A DNA stretch of 33,387 bases from Sphingobacteriales bacterium (GCA_021297855.1 JAJTHM010000013.1:1-33387); one strand, 5' to 3'. Positions 1-9,092 are shown, numbered from the stretch's first letter. Numbers and translations are program-made. Notes: generated from the sequence alone by a model not told the origin.

Positions 1-14
1 TAGGGCTTGCTGAA
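1..14 (+). repeat. Left terminal inverted repeat of the IS
   Basis: TAGGGCTTGCTGAA, the exact reverse complement of the last 14 bases of the element at 1587-1600. A few further positions inward also match with mismatches. It is the very first sequence of the window, which fits a contig that breaks at a repeated element. Confidence 0.9.
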
Positions 15-18
15 TAAC

Positions 19-1533
19 TCAAGCCACTACAAAAATAGGTCTAAAATGACTATAGGCAATAAAATACTTAACCCTCCACTTTAAGTTCATGTATATTCTG
101 ACGATATTGGCTTCTACCTTTATGCTGAATAAAAGGGGTATTGACCCTGCTAATTTTGCAAGGTTCAATACCATAAAAATGGAGGCTATCCATGATTCGG
201 AAGTACTTTTGAGTTTAGCTTGAATACAATTTAAACCGTATCGTATCTTGCCTTGTCCAAACTTACCTTCTATCGGATTCCTCTCGCCGGGTCTTACGTA
301 GTCTTCTACTGCCTCTTTTTTAGGTCTGCCCAAGGGCTTGGCTATGAGTTTTATTCCTTTTTCTTTCATTTTATTGCGATTCTCTCTGCTACAGTATATT
401 TGGTCTGCCAGTACTTCTTCTGGATAGTATTCATGCCTCTCCTTATACTTTTCTACTGAGTCTTCAAGATACTTTCCTTCGTTATACGCATCCCATGATA
501 ACTGATCTATGAAATTATAGCCATCGACTAAACTCACATTAACTTTGCTCCCAAATTCGGTATAGGCTCTCTCTTTACCTCGTACTATTGGGCGTACATG
601 TGGTTGATGAATATTGACTATTCTATCGGCTACATAATGTATTTTTTCTTTGTACATACCATTTTGCTGCTCATATACATACTGAATGATATAGAAATAG
701 CGTAGGTGTTTGAATTTTAGGGGTATTGCTCCATAGGTGTCTAGCAAACGATTTATATGAAGAATATTGCGCCTGAGGTAGCGTAACTGCTTACCTATAG
801 CCTTCTGAATCGTTTTTTTTGATGGTTTTTTCTTTTTCACATAGTTGAGATAGTCTTTATTTGCCATTTCTCTATAGGTGCGAACCTTGACTCCATGTAC
901 TTCATGATTGTGTAATTTATCAATGATTTGCTCTGCTTTTCTTCTGGCAGCATTGATAAGTTTTATATCCGTAGGAAATGTAATATTCTGAGGGCATACC
1001 GTAGCATCTATCAACAGTTTTCCCTTGTGAGTTGGAGGCTCTGCCGTGTCATCCTCCTCCTTACTATCTTCTTTCTTCTTCTCTAGCTCTTGATATTTAG
1101 CATATATCAGTTCATTGACATCACTCATAAATTCTAATCCGAGTCGCTCTCTTATCTCTACAAATAAAGAAGGGTCAAATGGTTCTTCTTTTTGAAAACC
1201 TTTGTATCCCAAGAAATACTGATAATACATATTCTCTTGAATCTGACTGATAGTTTCTCTATCTGTCAGCTTTTGCATATGTTTTATCATTACCGCTCCT
1301 ATAATCACACGACCATTGATAGGGGGTCTGCCAGTTTGATAGTTGAGAATTTTATAGTACTTGGATACTATCTCGTCCCATGGAATCACATTGGCTAATC
1401 GAACCCAGCGATTAGACATATCAATCTCTATATCCAATGGATTTTCAAAACCTGGTATGGTCAATTGGTTTTGACTCTCATATTTAGGATGAACTGCACG
1501 CTTTTTTGACTTCTTATCCGAATTTCCTTGCAT
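19..1533 (-). CDS. IS5/IS1182-like DDE transposase
   Basis: A 504-residue transposase filling the IS. The N-terminal third resembles the DUF772 region (NRWVRLANVIPWDEI, then GRPPINGRVIIGAVMIKH and the QENMYYQYFLGY stretch), which contributes to DNA binding and assembly. The DDE catalytic residues are visible: D in LLIDATVCPQ (about 174), D in EEVLADQIY (about 377) and E in RNPIEGKFGQG (about 423). A lysine-rich insert lies between about residues 150 and 170. The frame is intact and the length suits a full transposase, so the element may still be active. The start is the ATG at 1533, about 20 bp downstream of the start site predicted from a consensus promoter box. It is most likely an IS5/IS1182-superfamily enzyme; the exact IS name is unknown. 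Confidence 0.88.
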   Translation of the reverse strand: MQGNSDKKSKKRAVHPKYESQNQLTIPGFENPLDIEIDMSNRWVRLANVIPWDEIVSKYYKILNYQTGRPPINGRVIIGAVMIKHMQKLTDRETISQIQENMYYQYFLGYKGFQKEEPFDPSLFVEIRERLGLEFMSDVNELIYAKYQELEKKKEDSKEEDDTAEPPTHKGKLLIDATVCPQNITFPTDIKLINAARRKAEQIIDKLHNHEVHGVKVRTYREMANKDYLNYVKKKKPSKKTIQKAIGKQLRYLRRNILHINRLLDTYGAIPLKFKHLRYFYIIQYVYEQQNGMYKEKIHYVADRIVNIHQPHVRPIVRGKERAYTEFGSKVNVSLVDGYNFIDQLSWDAYNEGKYLEDSVEKYKERHEYYPEEVLADQIYCSRENRNKMKEKGIKLIAKPLGRPKKEAVEDYVRPGERNPIEGKFGQGKIRYGLNCIQAKLKSTSESWIASIFMVLNLAKLAGSIPLLFSIKVEANIVRIYMNLKWRVKYFIAYSHFRPIFVVA

Positions 1534-1559
1534 TTGAAAATTGTTTTAATCGACTAATG

Positions 1560-1567
1560 CAAAGATA
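1560..1567 (-). promoter_or_regulatory. Promoter -7 box for the transposase
   Basis: Read on the minus strand this is TATCTTTG, an exact match to the Bacteroidota TAnnTTTG box. A TTG lies 24 nt upstream within the right inverted repeat, slightly beyond the usual 17-23 spacing. Transcription would start about 20 bp before the transposase ATG. Confidence 0.5.
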
Positions 1568-1586
1568 TTCAATGTTGTTAAAGTTT

Positions 1587-1600
1587 TTCAGCAAGCCCTA
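1587..1600 (-). repeat. Right terminal inverted repeat of the IS
   Basis: TTCAGCAAGCCCTA, exact reverse complement of 1-14. The next base, 1601, already belongs to the dabA reading frame. A TTG that could serve as the -33 element of the transposase promoter lies within this repeat on the minus strand. Confidence 0.9.
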
Positions 1601-1663
1601 AGTATATCTGAATATCAGCAAGAGTATAAAAAAGGGCGAATCACTCATGAAATTATAGATAGA

Positions 1664-3991
1664 GTGCTGGATATAAATTCTGAAAATCCTTTAGAGCGAG
1701 AGTTGTTGAAGATAGATATGTTCAAAAATTATTTTGAACATGAGTTTGATTCTCGCATTGGAAATTTAAGAGAAAACTGGCGAATAAAAATTGGAGTAGA
1801 TATGGATGCCTTGGTTTATCCTACTTTATTTAGATTATTGAGTAGCTATTTAGATCAAGGTATTGCATTATGGAAATTTCCAATTAGAGACCTAAATTTT
1901 TTAGAAGCCCTGCGCCATATTGAATCCAATGGCTGGGTTAGTATATTTAGAAGAAAGCGAGCTAGGAAAATTTTTCAAGAACAAAACCATACGATTGAAT
2001 CTTTGTTAGAAATTTTAGTTGGGGAGAATAAAGATTTGTATGAACAATATATTTTTGATCAGCAGTTTGAACATCAAGGCTGGAGTGGATTTGTGTCAGA
2101 GCTAGAAAGAGTGCCGACTATGCTTTTGGACCAAAGAAAGATAAAAACTTCTGAATTTATCTTTTTAGAGTTACTGATGGAAATTGATGCCTTGGATTAT
2201 AAACTAGGAGAGGGGAAATGGAAACCATTAGAATTTTATTTAGATTATCAGCCCAAGCCACTTTTTGCAGAAGTAAGGGAAACAAGAGTATTTACCCTTG
2301 CGAAGATTTGGCAAGAAGCTTATGAGTGGTCATATTATATGCCAGTGCTAAAAGGTATTATTGACAATAGAAATTGTGTAGAATTTAGTCAAAAGGATTT
2401 TCAAACTATCATGTGTATAGATGATCGTATTTGCTCCTGGCGAAGACATGTAGAAGATTTAGCTCCTAATTGTGAAACCTTTGGAACGCCAGGTTTTTTT
2501 GGACTGGACATGTATTTTCAGCCAGAGGGTGGAAAATTTTATACCAAAGTCTGTCCCATGCCTATGACACCCATCTATCTAGTCAAGGAGGTACCTAAAG
2601 GTCATATCTTTAGTACAATGAGAAAGTTGATTAAAGCTAGAAAGGCAAATAAAACACATCATCATGACACAGACATTCATTTTTCTGAGCATGCACATAA
2701 TAGTTTATTTGGCTGGTTAATATCTCAATTTATTGGCTTTTTCTCTGCCTTAAACTTGGTTTCAGCGGTTTTATTCCCAAAACGGAGCGCAGCGACTTCA
2801 AGCCCATTCAATCATATGGAAAAAAACTTCCCATTGACGATTGAGAATCATGGAGAAGAAATGGAAAACGGTTTGCATCTCGGATTTACGAAAGTTGAAA
2901 TGGCGGAGCGAGTTTCCAATATGCTGCATAGTATTGGTTTAATGGACAACTTTGCTCCTATAGTTTACGTGATAGGTCATGGATCTACTAGTACAAACAA
3001 TCCCTACTACGCAGGATATGATTGTGGTGCATGCAGCGGAAGAGCTGGATCTGTCAATGCCCGTGCTTTCTGTCTAATGGCTAATGATTATAAAGTGAGA
3101 GAACTACTTATCGAAAAGGGAATAATCATACCAGAGACTACTTTTTTTATGGGTGGCCTGCATGATACTACTCAAGATGTCGTTCAGTTTTTTGACAAAG
3201 ATATTGTCATGGAGGAGACGAAAAGAGCGAAGCATCTCGAATATAAAAAACTGATGCGAGAAGCCCTTCTTCGCAATGCTGTGGAGCGTTCTCGGAATTT
3301 TGAAAACGTCAATAAGAAGCAAACACCAATACAAATCCATAAGGAAATAAAGAAGAGGGCAGTTTCATTTTTCGAACCGAGGCCAGAATACAATCATGCT
3401 ACAAATGCCCTTTGTATTATTGGTCGAAGACAAATGACTAAAGGACTGTTTCTAGATCGCAGAGCCTTTCTCAATAGCTATGATTATAGAATAGACAAAG
3501 ATGGCAAGTACCTTCAAGGGATAGTAAATGCTGCGGCCCCTGTTTGTGGAGGTATTAATTTGGAATATTATTTTTCGAGAACGGATAATCAAAAATTGGG
3601 TTCAGGTTCTAAGTTGCCGCACAATGTCATGGGACTCATCGGGGTCGCAAATGGCATAGAAGGAGACCTGAGACCAGGCTTGCCATCGCAAATGGTAGAG
3701 ATACATGAGCCTGTTAGACTCATGATGATTGTCGAACAATTTCCCGACATCATAATCGATGCTATCCAGGCGAATGCAGCGACCTATGAATGGTTTATCA
3801 ATGAATGGATACACTTAATTTGTTATCACCCTATAAATCACATGATGATGAAATTTCAAAATGGAGAATTTAAAGAGATACAAATTTCAAAAGAGATGAC
3901 ACCTAAAATGTCGAGTTCTCAATTATTGGAGGCATTTATGAACCAATCCGAACAATTGCCAGTCACTTTAATTCAGCAACCTATAACATGA
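1664..3991 (+). CDS. dabA: DabA, inorganic carbon pump subunit, 5' end removed by the IS
   Basis: DUF2309/UPF0753 family, the carbonic-anhydrase-like subunit of the DabAB energy-coupled CO2/bicarbonate uptake system. The zinc and active-site residues known from Halothiobacillus DabA are all present: Cys251 and Asp253 in CIDDR, His439 in VIGHGS and Cys454 in YDCGAC, with the family spacing of 15 between His and the last Cys. The GTG at 1664 is only the first possible start. The frame is open and homologous back to the IS edge at 1601 (SISEYQQEYKKGRITHEI), so the normal N-terminus, perhaps 75-100 residues, lies beyond the IS. The 3' end overlaps dabB by ATGA, indicating translational coupling. 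The gene is probably inactive, or makes a shortened protein if transcribed from the IS. Confidence 0.85.
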   Translation: MLDINSENPLERELLKIDMFKNYFEHEFDSRIGNLRENWRIKIGVDMDALVYPTLFRLLSSYLDQGIALWKFPIRDLNFLEALRHIESNGWVSIFRRKRARKIFQEQNHTIESLLEILVGENKDLYEQYIFDQQFEHQGWSGFVSELERVPTMLLDQRKIKTSEFIFLELLMEIDALDYKLGEGKWKPLEFYLDYQPKPLFAEVRETRVFTLAKIWQEAYEWSYYMPVLKGIIDNRNCVEFSQKDFQTIMCIDDRICSWRRHVEDLAPNCETFGTPGFFGLDMYFQPEGGKFYTKVCPMPMTPIYLVKEVPKGHIFSTMRKLIKARKANKTHHHDTDIHFSEHAHNSLFGWLISQFIGFFSALNLVSAVLFPKRSAATSSPFNHMEKNFPLTIENHGEEMENGLHLGFTKVEMAERVSNMLHSIGLMDNFAPIVYVIGHGSTSTNNPYYAGYDCGACSGRAGSVNARAFCLMANDYKVRELLIEKGIIIPETTFFMGGLHDTTQDVVQFFDKDIVMEETKRAKHLEYKKLMREALLRNAVERSRNFENVNKKQTPIQIHKEIKKRAVSFFEPRPEYNHATNALCIIGRRQMTKGLFLDRRAFLNSYDYRIDKDGKYLQGIVNAAAPVCGGINLEYYFSRTDNQKLGSGSKLPHNVMGLIGVANGIEGDLRPGLPSQMVEIHEPVRLMMIVEQFPDIIIDAIQANAATYEWFINEWIHLICYHPINHMMMKFQNGEFKEIQISKEMTPKMSSSQLLEAFMNQSEQLPVTLIQQPIT

Positions 3992-5850
3992 TTCATTTAA
4001 TTATTTTACTACTATTGGCCACTCCATTTTTAGGTTTTACGGCTGGCTTGTTTATAGAGGAAACCAATGAAAAAGCCCTATCTAGATTAGCTATAGGATC
4101 GGTTATTATGCAGTTTATCCTATCATCCATTTTGACTATATCTTGGTCAATAGGAGGATTTCAACAAATAAATTTATCTGAACTCAATGTTTTTCAAAAT
4201 CCAAGTTATCATTTCTTTATTGATTTCTTAATTGACAAAATTTCGATTAGTTTTATTCAAATCGGTTCGTTTCTCGCCTTAATGGTTACTATTTTTAGTC
4301 AGTATTATTTGCACAGAGAAGAAGGCTATAAAAGATTTTTCCTCATTATTTTGCTTTTTTATTTTGGGTATAATGTAACCATACTTTCTGGAAATTTTGA
4401 AACGCTATTTTTAGGCTGGGAAATTTTAGGTATTTCTTCATTTCTTTTGATTGCATTTTATCGTCATCGATACCTGCCAGTGAAAAATGCTGTCAAAGTC
4501 TTTACCATCTATCGCCTAGGAGATGTGGGTCTGCTACTCGCGATGTGGCTCAGTCATCATTTCTGGCATGAAAATGTTACCTTTCTAAAAATGTCCAATG
4601 CAAATTTATTTAACGAACATATTCACGAACATAGTATTTTAGGTATTTTCATAGCTCTTGGTGTCGTATTAGCTGCATCAGCTAAGTCAGCGCAGTTCCC
4701 ATTTTCATTTTGGTTGCCTAGAGCTATGGAAGGACCTACTCCGTCAAGCGCAATTTTTTATGGTTCTCTATCTGTTCATATGGGTGTTTTTTTATTGCTT
4801 AGGATATTCCCATTAATAGAATTTCAACTATCCGTTCGAATTTTATTAATTATATTAGGTTTGTTTACATTTTATGTATCGACAGGTATATCTAGAGTGC
4901 AGAGTTCTATAAAAGCCCAAGTCGCTTATTCCTCGATTTCTCATATTGGTTTAATGTTTGTAGAAATAGCTTTAGGTTTGCACTTATTGGCTTTAATTCA
5001 CTTTATTGGAAATGCCATATTGCGTACTTATCAATTATTAATTAGTCCCTCCATCGTTAGTTATAAAATTAGAGAACAATTTTACACCTTTAAACCACAA
5101 ACTCAAACTATAGAAAACTATTTTCCTAAAAGCTGGCAATACGCTATGTATTTGCTTTGTTTAAAGGAATGGAATTTAGATTCTATACTCTATAAATATA
5201 CCTGGTCACCGATAAAGTGGCTGGGGAAAAAACTTTCTTTTTTGACATGGAAAAGAAGTAAATATCTAATTCCATTTTTTCTATTGTCATCTCTTATTTC
5301 CTATTGGGTGGAAAAGCATTTTCATTACCATTTACTTCCAGAATTATCAGGTGGAATAGCGCTATTATTTGCTTTGAAGTCTTTTTCAGAAAAGAAAAGT
5401 GCATTTAATGCTTTATTTCTCGTTTTATTTAATCACCTATTTATTGCCTTAGCAGTATTTTTTAATGAGCATCTAACATGGGGTGAAGTTTTAATTTACA
5501 TAAGTGGCGTCCTTTTATCTAGTATTTTGGGATTTTCAATACTCTTTTTTATGAAGAAGAAGGGTGAAAAACTGAATTTGAAAAGATTTCATGGTCATGC
5601 CTATGAATATCCCCACATCTCCATTATTTTCTTGATAGCCTGTCTTGGTCTGACAGGATTTCCGATCTCCCCAACCTTTATTGGGGAAGATATAATTTTC
5701 TCTCATATACGTGATAATCAATTTATTTTAGCTATGTTTGTAGCGAGCTCATTTGTCCTAGATGGTTTGGCCTTGATTCGTATTTATTCGATGTTATTTT
5801 TAGGTCCGAATAGTAAAACCTATCATGAAGTAGCTTATCGAAATTCTTAA
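3988..5850 (+). CDS. dabB: DabB, proton-conducting membrane subunit of the carbon pump
   Basis: A 620-residue, very hydrophobic protein of the NuoL/MrpA proton-channel family (Proton_antipo_M). The signature of this family is visible around residues 230-270: AKSAQFPFSFWLPRAMEGPT followed by PSSAIFYGSLSVHMGVFLLLR. An earlier FETLFLGWEILGISSFLLIAFYRHR segment and about 14 likely transmembrane helices agree. On its own it could be mistaken for NADH dehydrogenase subunit 5. It is assigned to DabB because it overlaps dabA by four bases and no other Complex I gene is near. In DAC systems DabB is thought to let cations flow inward to drive DabA. The reading frame is intact, but with dabA broken upstream its expression and use are uncertain. 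Confidence 0.85.
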   Translation: MIHLIILLLLATPFLGFTAGLFIEETNEKALSRLAIGSVIMQFILSSILTISWSIGGFQQINLSELNVFQNPSYHFFIDFLIDKISISFIQIGSFLALMVTIFSQYYLHREEGYKRFFLIILLFYFGYNVTILSGNFETLFLGWEILGISSFLLIAFYRHRYLPVKNAVKVFTIYRLGDVGLLLAMWLSHHFWHENVTFLKMSNANLFNEHIHEHSILGIFIALGVVLAASAKSAQFPFSFWLPRAMEGPTPSSAIFYGSLSVHMGVFLLLRIFPLIEFQLSVRILLIILGLFTFYVSTGISRVQSSIKAQVAYSSISHIGLMFVEIALGLHLLALIHFIGNAILRTYQLLISPSIVSYKIREQFYTFKPQTQTIENYFPKSWQYAMYLLCLKEWNLDSILYKYTWSPIKWLGKKLSFLTWKRSKYLIPFFLLSSLISYWVEKHFHYHLLPELSGGIALLFALKSFSEKKSAFNALFLVLFNHLFIALAVFFNEHLTWGEVLIYISGVLLSSILGFSILFFMKKKGEKLNLKRFHGHAYEYPHISIIFLIACLGLTGFPISPTFIGEDIIFSHIRDNQFILAMFVASSFVLDGLALIRIYSMLFLGPNSKTYHEVAYRNS

Positions 5851-5871
5851 AAACTAAATAATTTATTAATA

Positions 5872-6228
5872 ATGAAGTTAGAACACCAAAAGCAGCAAGT
5901 TGTACCATTAACTAGATTTTTATATCGACTTGGGAAGTATGGATTGTTTGCCTTTGGATTGGTATCTGTTTCCGTATTCATAGGTACACTCGGATATCAT
6001 CACTTTGGACATATTACTTGGCTGGATAGTTTTCACATGGCATGTATGATTTTGACGGGTATGGGACCTGTGGTGGAAATGAAATCATCCTCTGCCAAGT
6101 TGTTTTCCTCTTTCTATGCTTTGTATAGTGGTGTTGCTTTTCTGAGTATTACAGCGGTATTTTTTGCGCCACTTATACATAGATTATTGCATATATTGAA
6201 TGTGGAGCAACCGGAGGTGGATAGGTAA
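5872..6228 (+). CDS. Small two-helix membrane protein, pore-loop-like
   Basis: A 118-residue protein starting 21 bp after dabB, so probably in the same transcript. Two strong transmembrane helices are visible (about residues 24-46 and 84-108) separated by a segment DSFHMACMILTGMGPVVEM. This helix-loop-helix plan, with a GMGP turn where potassium channels have TVGYG, resembles the core of two-TM ion channels, but the selectivity motif itself is absent, so channel function is not established. Its position suggests a link to dabAB, perhaps ion balance, by inference only. Confidence 0.6.
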   Translation: MKLEHQKQQVVPLTRFLYRLGKYGLFAFGLVSVSVFIGTLGYHHFGHITWLDSFHMACMILTGMGPVVEMKSSSAKLFSSFYALYSGVAFLSITAVFFAPLIHRLLHILNVEQPEVDR

Positions 6229-6304
6229 AATAGTTTATTTACCATATATTTTACTCCGATTCCTTCACAGGTGAATCAGAGGGGAGAGTATAAATAGTAG
6301 GCGA

Positions 6305-6634
6305 TTATATAAATTCCCTTTTGTGGTCGATTTCTTTCATCCAAAATTTACAAACAGTGTAAGCTTCGGTTAAAGTCTCTTCTAGATTTTCTTTATTTGT
6401 TTCTTTAGACCATTCTTTCTTGTTACGCAATCTAGTAATCCTTTTATCGGTATCATCTAACCAAAATAAGTTTACTTTAAATTCCGAATCATCTCTTAAT
6501 TTAATTGAAAGTTCATATTTAGATCCTTTATTATCAATTATCGGAATCCATCGAACTTCATAATCTTTATATTCCTTGTAAATCTTCAATTGGTAATCTT
6601 CGCACCAATCTTCTAAATATGTTATCAATTTCAT
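6305..6634 (-). CDS. Hypothetical protein, 109 aa
   Basis: A lone minus-strand frame between two plus-strand transcription units. The product is soluble and charged, rich in Lys, Glu, Asp and Trp, with alternating beta-like segments in the first two thirds (YEVRWIPIIDNKGSKYELSI, then KVNLFWLDDTDK) and a helical C-terminus. No family is recognised and there is no signal peptide or membrane segment. Codon use fits the surrounding AT-rich genes and no overlapping plus-strand frame competes with it, so a real gene is likely. No ribosome binding site is evident, as is usual for this phylum. Confidence 0.5.
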   Translation of the reverse strand: MKLITYLEDWCEDYQLKIYKEYKDYEVRWIPIIDNKGSKYELSIKLRDDSEFKVNLFWLDDTDKRITRLRNKKEWSKETNKENLEETLTEAYTVCKFWMKEIDHKREFI

Positions 6635-6864
6635 TAAATGGTTCGTATTTCATAGTTACTTTTTGTGTCCTGTCAGAAGTTTTAATATAAAGTCTAAAAT
6701 ATACCAAAGTTCTTACTTCAGTATTTTTTCGTTATAAAACAAAGATAACGAATTTATTAAAATGTAATTAATGAATATTTCTCTCTGTCTTCGTCTATCT
6801 GGCCTTCTAACGCTTGCACGGTATGGAGAAGGGTAAAATCACTCGTCTTAAACGCGATTATTAC

Positions 6865-6872
6865 TACCTTTG
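6865..6872 (+). promoter_or_regulatory. Promoter -7 box for bshB1
   Basis: TACCTTTG matches TAnnTTTG and would start transcription about 14 bp before the bshB1 ATG. No TTG at the usual -33 distance is visible, so support is partial. Confidence 0.4.
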
Positions 6873-6892
6873 CTATTTAGAATAGGGATTAG

Positions 6893-7609
6893 ATGAAACT
6901 AGATATTTTAGCCTTTGGCATTCACCCAGACGATGTAGAACTCAGTGCAGGAGGCACTATTCTTAAGCACAAAGCTCTAGGTTATAAAGTAGGTATTTGT
7001 GATTTGACGCGTGGAGAGTTGGGTTCGCGAGGTAGTGGAGAATTGAGGCTCGTAGAAGCCGCCAATGCTGCGAAGATACTAGGCATAGATGCGAGAGAAA
7101 ATCTTGGATTAGCCGATGTATGGGCTATAGATAATCAAGAAAACTGTTTGAAGATTATTCAAATCATCCGTAAATACCGTCCTCGAATTATACTATGTAA
7201 TGCAAAACAAGATCGACACCCTGATCATGCTAAAGGAGCAGAAATGGTTCAAAAGGCAGCATTTCTTTCTGGTCTAATCAAGATAAATACTGAGTTTGAA
7301 GGAAAACCACAGGAACATTTCAGACCCTCGGTAGTTTATAATTATATTCAATTTCAGTTTCAAAAACCAGATTTTGTTGTAGATGTTTCAGACTATGAGG
7401 AAAAGAAGTTTGAGGCTATACGAGCATATCGTTCCCAATTCTATGACCCTAATAGCCAAGAAGTGGAAACATATATTTCAGATAAGTCTTTTTTGGATGT
7501 CATTCGCTATCAATCGGCCATTCTAGGGAAGAGTATAGGGGTTCAGTCAGGGGAAGGTTTTCAGGTACAGCGTTATTTGGGCATCAATGATTTGACTCAG
7601 CTGATTTAG
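6893..7609 (+). CDS. bshB1: BshB1, bacillithiol biosynthesis deacetylase
   Basis: A 238-residue LmbE/PIG-L family zinc-dependent deacetylase. It removes the acetyl group from GlcNAc-malate in bacillithiol synthesis, in the cytoplasm. The metal site is visible in AFGIHPDDVELSAGG (His-x-Asp-Asp near residues 11-14) and NAKQDRHPDHAKGAEM (His-Pro-Asp-His near 107-110). The motif DLTRGELGSRGS after the first site is characteristic of the BshB1 subgroup. Length is typical and the frame intact. It stands alone behind its own promoter box; no other bsh gene is in the window. The MerR gene follows after about 100 bp with a separate promoter. Confidence 0.93.
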   Translation: MKLDILAFGIHPDDVELSAGGTILKHKALGYKVGICDLTRGELGSRGSGELRLVEAANAAKILGIDARENLGLADVWAIDNQENCLKIIQIIRKYRPRIILCNAKQDRHPDHAKGAEMVQKAAFLSGLIKINTEFEGKPQEHFRPSVVYNYIQFQFQKPDFVVDVSDYEEKKFEAIRAYRSQFYDPNSQEVETYISDKSFLDVIRYQSAILGKSIGVQSGEGFQVQRYLGINDLTQLI

Positions 7610-7681
7610 ATGATTGTTTAATATACTATACAGCCCTCTTTCTACGTTTACTACATACTGTTTAGACTAACGACTATCGAT

Positions 7682-7689
7682 TAATTTTG
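7682..7689 (+). promoter_or_regulatory. Promoter -7 box for the merR-like gene
   Basis: TAATTTTG is an exact TAnnTTTG match about 19 bp before the ATG at 7708. A clear -33 TTG is not seen. It indicates that the regulator and ddl start their own transcript rather than following bshB1. Confidence 0.45.
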
Positions 7690-7707
7690 TGCAGTTAAAA
7701 GAAATTT

Positions 7708-8109
7708 ATGGACGGCAAATTTTATTATACCATAGGCGAAGTAGCCGAAATTATGCAAACATCCACCTCGCAATTGCGCTACTGGAGTGGCGAGTTTCAT
7801 CTCAATGTTCGTAAGAATAGAAAAGGCGATAGACTATTTCAGAAAGATGATTTAGAGAAATTGAAGCTGATTCAACACATGCTGAAGGATGAGGGGTTCA
7901 CGATCGAAGGTGCTAAAAAAAGATTAAAACAAGGACGAAAGGAAGAGATTGTAAATGAAGTGGAGGAAGAAATTATAATTCACGAGGAAGAAATTGCAAT
8001 GCCGATCTTGACAAACCATTCGAGTACTAATTATGAATTGGTAAAACGACTCAAGCTAATTCGCGACGGGCTGGAGTCTTTGAAAGTGAAAGTCCATGTA
8101 AAGTTTTAA
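7708..8109 (+). CDS. MerR-family transcriptional regulator
   Basis: A 133-residue protein with the N-terminal winged helix-turn-helix of the MerR family: YYTIGEVAEIMQTSTSQLRY for the HTH, the wing around NRKGDRLFQKDDLEKLKLI, and a following helix LIQHMLKDEGFTIEGAKKRL. After residue 75 the sequence is an acidic helical linker and a short C-terminal helix. There is no effector domain, metal-binding cysteine cluster or drug-binding domain. This compact form is common as a single copy in Bacteroidota genomes and its target is unknown. It lies 17 bp upstream of ddl and probably shares its transcript. Confidence 0.88.
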   Translation: MDGKFYYTIGEVAEIMQTSTSQLRYWSGEFHLNVRKNRKGDRLFQKDDLEKLKLIQHMLKDEGFTIEGAKKRLKQGRKEEIVNEVEEEIIIHEEEIAMPILTNHSSTNYELVKRLKLIRDGLESLKVKVHVKF

Positions 8110-8126
8110 GTGAAAATTAAAAACAC

Positions 8127-9092
8127 ATGAAAAATATAGCCATATTAGCAGGTGGGTTTGAGTCCGAGCGGGTTATTTCTCTAAAAAGTGCTCAAGTAGT
8201 CAAAAAAAATCTAGATGAAAATGAATACAATGCTTTCATCATTGATATTGGATTGGAATCATGGCATAGTGAAGATGGTTATACTGTGGATAAAAATGAT
8301 TTTTCAATCACCATTCCAGATGTCAAAGTAAAGTTCGATGCTTGTTTTATGGCTATTCATGGATCTCCTGTCGAAGATGGTAAAATTCAAGGCTACTTAG
8401 AAATGATAGGCATACCATATACGGGCTGCGATGGTCGCACTATGGCTATTACAATGGATAAGATACTAACGAAACAAATTTTAAAAAATACTTTTGGTGT
8501 CCGCACAGCTGCGTTTGAAATCTACACAAAAGGAGAGAAAATAGACGAATCTAACTATGAGTATCTAGGATTTCCTATGTTTATCAAACCGAATAGTGTA
8601 GGATCTAGCTTTGGGGTGACTAAGGTAAAAGAGCGCTCACAAATAAAAAAGGCCATAGAGGATGCCTTGGAGCATGATGATTTAGTATTGATTGAAGAAT
8701 TTATAGAAGGGAGAGAGTTTTCACACGGTATTTTGCAAGAAGGCGAGAAGCTACACATTATGCCTGTCACAGAAATCATATCTGAAACAGAGTTTTTTGA
8801 CTATGCTGCCAAGTATGAAGGTAAGTCTAAGGAAGTGACTCCAGCAGAGAATCTAAGTCCAGTTATAGAAAATGAAATGAAAGCTATGTCTGAAAAAATC
8901 TTCCGAGCAATGAATTGCAGAGGACTGGGGCGAATAGATTATCTTTTGAGAGGCGAAGAAGTTTTTTTTATGGAAATAAATACTATTCCTGGTTTATCAG
9001 AAGCCAGTATATTTCCTCAGCAATTAAATCATTATGGATTAAGTCTGAAGGAGGCATTTGGGATAATGATCGAAAATAGTTTTAAGGTTTGA
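8127..9092 (+). CDS. ddl: D-alanine--D-alanine ligase
   Basis: A 321-residue cytoplasmic ATP-grasp enzyme that joins two D-alanines for peptidoglycan precursors. Features in order: the glycine-rich start NIAILAGGFESERVISLKSA, the substrate region MAIHGSPVEDGKIQGYLEMI and IPYTGCDG, the ATP-binding loop KPNSVGSSFGVTKV, the grasp strand LIEEFIEGREFSHG, and the Mg-binding end FMEINTIPGLSEASIFPQ. Length and motif order are normal, with no sign of decay. It follows the MerR gene closely. The glutamate of the usual GGxSxE start motif is kept as E15 in GGFESERVIS. Confidence 0.95.
   Translation: MKNIAILAGGFESERVISLKSAQVVKKNLDENEYNAFIIDIGLESWHSEDGYTVDKNDFSITIPDVKVKFDACFMAIHGSPVEDGKIQGYLEMIGIPYTGCDGRTMAITMDKILTKQILKNTFGVRTAAFEIYTKGEKIDESNYEYLGFPMFIKPNSVGSSFGVTKVKERSQIKKAIEDALEHDDLVLIEEFIEGREFSHGILQEGEKLHIMPVTEIISETEFFDYAAKYEGKSKEVTPAENLSPVIENEMKAMSEKIFRAMNCRGLGRIDYLLRGEEVFFMEINTIPGLSEASIFPQQLNHYGLSLKEAFGIMIENSFKV

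Larger units (their letters stand above)
1..1600 (-). mobile_element. Complete insertion sequence, IS5/IS1182-like, inserted in dabA
   Basis: A 1600-bp element with perfect 14-bp terminal inverted repeats (TAGGGCTTGCTGAA at the left, its reverse complement at the right) encloses a single transposase gene on the minus strand. The right end is followed at once by sequence in frame with dabA, so the element interrupts that gene. The left flank is outside the window, so a target-site duplication cannot be seen. The family assignment rests on the transposase architecture (N-terminal DUF772-like region, DDE catalytic core) and is less certain than the element itself. Confidence 0.88.

Noticed and set aside
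3988-5850. Complex I subunit NuoL
   Set aside because: The protein belongs to the same fold family, but no other nuo genes are present and it overlaps dabA, so DabB is the better call.
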